Origin: an uncultured Bacteroidota bacterium
GTDB lineage: Bacteria; Bacteroidota; Bacteroidia; Bacteroidales; 4484-276
Length of the DNA: 7,101 nucleotides
Direction: 5' to 3'
NCBI GenBank assembly: GCA_903930725.1
Contig: CAIYZW010000544.1
Coordinates: 1 to 7,101 of the forward strand
The notes under the pieces were generated by a model. That model was not told where the DNA came from. It made no database searches and saw nothing but the letters and a program-made list of their open reading frames with translations. Numbering within the stretch: position 1 is the stretch's first letter; the number at the start of each line of letters is the position of its first letter. Below are positions 5,601 to 7,101 of the stretch, in pieces. Made by a program: the position numbers and the translations under genes.

Positions 5601-7001
5601 CAACATAAACGATTGACCAGCATCTTTCTTTGTAAACGCTTTTACAAAGAATAATGGTTCTTGTCCTGAGATAATCTGCCACATGGTTGGCTCCCAGGTA
5701 CCGGTGCATCCATCAAACACACCTTTTGCTGCCCAATATTCATAAAATCCTGCAGGCAGGTTGTCTGTTTTAAGCAGGAATGGATAATGGGCTTCGGTAA
5801 TCGGCATATCTGTAACAGTTTCGATGGTAAAATCAAGGAAATAAAATGGTATCGAAGGATCTAACTGCATATTAAACCCGTCTCCCATATTTCCATCAAC
5901 AGTGAACCAGATTGGAGGAGCAGTCGCTTTTTTGAGTTCAATAAATGTAAACTCCGGATAATCGGTTACGTCCGTAAGTGTTAAAGGAATTGTTAATAAA
6001 TCAGAATCTGTTCCTTCAAAATTTGTAACTGTCCCAGTAAAAGTATAATCGCCATCCGGGAAGTATCCGTCAAAATTTAAATAGGTGTCAGGAAATCCAA
6101 GTTGATGTCTTAATCCATCAACCAGCATTACAGTTTGAGGCATAGTTGTTCCGGTAACTTTAGAATAGAAAACAGGGCTGTTTCCATTGATGATTTCCCA
6201 CATTGTTGGTTCCCAGATTCCGGTACATCCTTCAAAAACACCCTGATCAGCCCAATAGGTAAAGAAATCAGCAGGATAGGTTTCCAGATAAAATTCAAAA
6301 TAATCTTCGTCAAGTACTACGTTTGCAGCAGTTGTTGAATTGAAGTTAAGATAATATTTTGCAACAAGTTTGTCAACATCCATTGTAAAACCAGCAGGAT
6401 AACCACCACCAAGTGCAGTCCAGCTAATCATATCTGTTGATTGATCTAATCCAAGAGATGTGATTTCAGGAGCAGCTTCTTTAATGACAATTTTATCAAC
6501 AAAAGTGTTGAGATTTCCATAGTCGCTAATCCCGGTAATTTTAATTTTTGTAGTATTGGCTGGTAAGGCCTTAGTGTATTTTACCCAGGTTGTAGCGCCA
6601 CTTCCGTATGTGTTGATCTCATCGAGAAGGGAATAGCTAACACCATCGTAGCCAAAAATTTGTAATTTGGCTGGTGTGGTAGCAGGATCGTTGTTCCACC
6701 AATAAAATGATAAGGTTGGTAAAAGATAAACTGACAGATTAAATGAAGAAGTAATCATCGAACCGGAAGCACCGTTAGGATAATCATAATTATCAAACAT
6801 TGCAGCATAGGTGCCATCATAGGCAGCCCCAGGGCCAAAATAGGTTCCATCATCAATCATCCAGGCTCCATCGCCATACTCAGGAATAACTGTCCACCCT
6901 GCAGGAGGCCAGACAAAGGCTTCAAAACTTTCATCAAGAACCTGTGAAAAGGAAAATGATGTCAGTAATAGAAATGTTAATAGAATTGTAACTTTTTTCA
7001 T
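2622..7001 (-). CDS. Large modular secreted protein with type IX secretion sorting domain
   Basis: This 1459-residue protein is exported by Sec and then by the Bacteroidota type IX system. Residues 1-19 are a signal peptide (lysines, hydrophobic core, FSFS then Q20). By eye the modules are: 20-175, a MAM/choice-of-anchor-J-like beta-sandwich (ESFE...WPPAGWTV); 177-345 and 348-518, a tandem pair of unrecognised repeats sharing GCTGxWEPTMWxII; 519-679, a second anchor-J-like module (PFCENWD...WWFVDNICVY); 682-757, a carboxypeptidase-regulatory-like domain; 758-798 plus 1015-1073, an Ig-like fold (ISNTGNGPLNW; SGTINPGGSQVVTVTFD) apparently interrupted by a beta-rich insert at about 799-1014; 1077-1235, a duplicated module with IYWP twice (1124, 1208); 1236-1380, a further beta domain with GDFIGVF; 1384-1459, the sorting domain (IYPNPSTGIFNI to the end). 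No catalytic motif is visible, so adhesion or binding is more likely than enzyme activity. The start at 7001 is supported by the signal peptide. The gene is monocistronic here. Confidence 0.9.
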   Translation of the reverse strand: MKKVTILLTFLLLTSFSFSQVLDESFEAFVWPPAGWTVIPEYGDGAWMIDDGTYFGPGAAYDGTYAAMFDNYDYPNGASGSMITSSFNLSVYLLPTLSFYWWNNDPATTPAKLQIFGYDGVSYSLLDEINTYGSGATTWVKYTKALPANTTKIKITGISDYGNLNTFVDKIVIKEAAPEITSLGLDQSTDMISWTALGGGYPAGFTMDVDKLVAKYYLNFNSTTAANVVLDEDYFEFYLETYPADFFTYWADQGVFEGCTGIWEPTMWEIINGNSPVFYSKVTGTTMPQTVMLVDGLRHQLGFPDTYLNFDGYFPDGDYTFTGTVTNFEGTDSDLLTIPLTLTDVTDYPEFTFIELKKATAPPIWFTVDGNMGDGFNMQLDPSIPFYFLDFTIETVTDMPITEAHYPFLLKTDNLPAGFYEYWAAKGVFDGCTGTWEPTMWQIISGQEPLFFVKAFTKKDAGQSFMLVDGLTKLLGGPDEVMKVNGDFPLGTYSFEGTLTSDQGIVSQPLGFSMTFLPLPYTLPFCENWDSMDFATNYWTTEPTNTNNWIIDDIGPVGSPQPSAIFYWGPQQVYYENMLSSYELNGTAIPDKIFVKFDIYLSNWDSYTTEWLTANVFDGITWHEVGYWDNQNGNIPWTTEIIDISSYALGNVFKVAFIAGGEDSNNINWWFVDNICVYQPGQVIGTVTELASGDPIGGAQVDFDDIGPVTTLPDGTYELWIEPGFHDVTASATGFNPLTYTDQMVFLGPNVLNFALTAPIMSVDPDAIGDVLWYGETSTHDITISNTGNGPLNWTSSFDYNIKSNAIDNEFFKKVEGISQQTETITPNSTAFPKAVTLWDNTNINAVSSGIVSSDLTGVIPDGRVISADDFIVQPFENWTITSVFSAGFSNTPILPNAFAVEFYNDLGGKPGTMIYQEEIVPVGGINITTQLLNLSTPLVLGEGHYWLSVYAVYNGGTSLYTTRWNWYTGSIPNETEATLNDFGGFFGLPDGWFYFSQLGVTQPSCYFMIVGDKTSMISFSETSGTINPGGSQVVTVTFDANQVPGTYLSTLTFSSDPSVGEETVDLSLEIRGQEIMVPTANNWGLISTYYNMSFGPKAFEPTMENLLAEIKENMVILIGEEGIYWPGQNVNTFPGGLWNNEFGYKIKMAVNDNLVFVGEPLFDKTVTFNAGTHLVPVPSEVDVPVASVLVPHGNKIVFAFDMEQDLIYWPPYINTLTTLKPGFAYLIKFAATTTLDFDVPKSAGVQPISNKLENKTTWNDVVETGDVHFIGIEEEATSELVTGDFIGVFNTSGTCAGMTQFTGLRGKMAFTVYGNDETTSENDGLNSDEMMIVKIFRNGEVFETTPVYNNQLPNADGNFAINGLSAIKSFKVGAVSVGNDPMTGIKIYPNPSTGIFNINLGGINNLIEINVTNSQGQLIYTGQLSGSQQLDLSNQPNGVYFVRLVNENSVRLEKLIIK
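2625..2852 (-). other. Type A type IX secretion C-terminal sorting domain
   Basis: Residues 1384-1459 of the large protein carry IYPNPSTGIFNI, then NVTNSQGQLIY, LSNQPNGVYFVRL and a basic end (EKLIIK). This is the standard Por-type tail, which directs passage across the outer membrane and is usually removed on surface attachment to a lipopolysaccharide anchor. Confidence 0.95.
5448..5960 (-). repeat. Second copy of a tandem protein repeat of about 172 residues (residues 348-518)
   Basis: This copy shares with its neighbour PAG-F-Y-YWA-KGVF-GCTG-WEPTMW-II-G (residues 416-446), then FMLVDGL (465-471), G-PD and DFPLGTYSFEGTLT (487-500). The core is also clearly similar at DNA level (5667-5756 against 6186-6275). 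The family is not one I recognise. Confidence 0.8.
5967..6473 (-). repeat. First copy of a tandem protein repeat of about 172 residues (residues 177-345)
   Basis: Its core at residues 243-273 is PADFFTYWADQGVFEG followed by CTGIWEPTMWEIING. Later matches to the second copy are VMLVDGL (291-297), LGFPD and YFPDGDYTFTGTVT (313-326). The copies have diverged in their N-terminal halves, which keep only spaced matches such as GFTMDVD against GFNMQLD, so the duplication is old. Confidence 0.8.
6945..7001 (-). other. Signal peptide of the large secreted protein
   Basis: The first 19 residues have two lysines, a hydrophobic run (VTILLTFLLLTS) and SFS before Q20. Cleavage before Gln would leave an N-terminal glutamine, which is frequent in type IX substrates and can cyclise to pyroglutamate. 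There is no cysteine, so it is not a lipoprotein. Confidence 0.85.
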
Positions 7002-7101
7002 AAACTTTTGATTTAAATTAATATTAATTTGATGTGAATTTCGATAATTTGTAAAGAAAAATTAATAAGCTCGTTAATCGTAATTAATTAAAAATAAGCA
7101 A
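7002..7101 (-). other. AT-rich upstream region of the large secreted-protein gene
   Basis: This stretch should hold the leader and promoter of the large gene. It is extremely AT-rich, and I find no convincing TAnnTTTG box on the minus strand. A perfect 16-bp palindrome, AAATTAATATTAATTT, lies at 7015-7030, 14-29 bases upstream of the ATG. No Rex-type site is present. The promoter may lie beyond the window or be non-canonical. Confidence 0.4.

Noticed and set aside
5448..6473. Repeat region as evidence of a mobile or recent duplication event
   Set aside because: The two copies are clearly diverged at DNA level outside the core and keep the reading frame. This fits old domain duplication and not a recent insertion.
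7002..7101. Possible third Rex box upstream of the large secreted-protein gene
   Set aside because: TTAAT-type words occur but there is no TTGTTAA...TTAACAA or TTGTGAA-type palindrome, so the gene is not assigned to the Rex group.

Overview
The window looks like chromosomal DNA from an anaerobic or fermentative member of the Bacteroidota. The main reasons are a very large secreted protein ending in a type IX secretion (Por) sorting domain, promoter boxes of the Bacteroidota type (TTG ... TAnnTTTG), A-rich leaders without clear Shine-Dalgarno sites, and AT-rich intergenic DNA. Four protein-coding genes are present and one of them is cut by the window edge. I saw no RNA gene, mobile element or CRISPR array.

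Layout: (1) Bases 1-208, minus strand, hold the N-terminal 69 codons of a NagB/6-phosphogluconolactonase-like sugar-phosphate isomerase or deaminase. (2) Bases 209-436 are a divergent control region with an 18-bp site that perfectly matches a Rex operator (298-315), a promoter box facing each gene, and a 17-bp perfect inverted repeat (251-267). (3) Bases 437-1777, plus strand, encode a 446-residue P-loop protein of the cyclic 2,3-diphosphoglycerate synthetase-like family (COG2403 type). (4) A two-way hairpin terminator at 1800-1831 separates it from the convergent rex gene (1851-2468, minus). (5) Rex is the NADH-sensing repressor, and a second, one-mismatch Rex operator (2505-2522) lies in its own promoter. 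(6) After another strong terminator (2558-2591) comes a 1459-residue minus-strand gene (2622-7001) for a modular secreted protein.

How the parts may work together: the two Rex sites, one at rex itself and one between the sugar-phosphate enzyme and the cDPGS-like gene, suggest a small local redox regulon. In it the NADH/NAD+ ratio would set expression of rex and of one or both genes of the divergent pair. The cDPGS-like protein is the most intriguing gene. Its family is named after an archaeal enzyme that makes a thermoprotectant, and its role in Bacteroidota is unclear. The big secreted protein is transcriptionally separate and appears to have no functional tie to the rest. It holds a tandem repeat of about 172 residues that I do not recognise, and an Ig-like domain that seems to be split by an inserted module.

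Limits: family assignments rest on recognising motifs by eye. Promoters, operators and domain borders are predictions.
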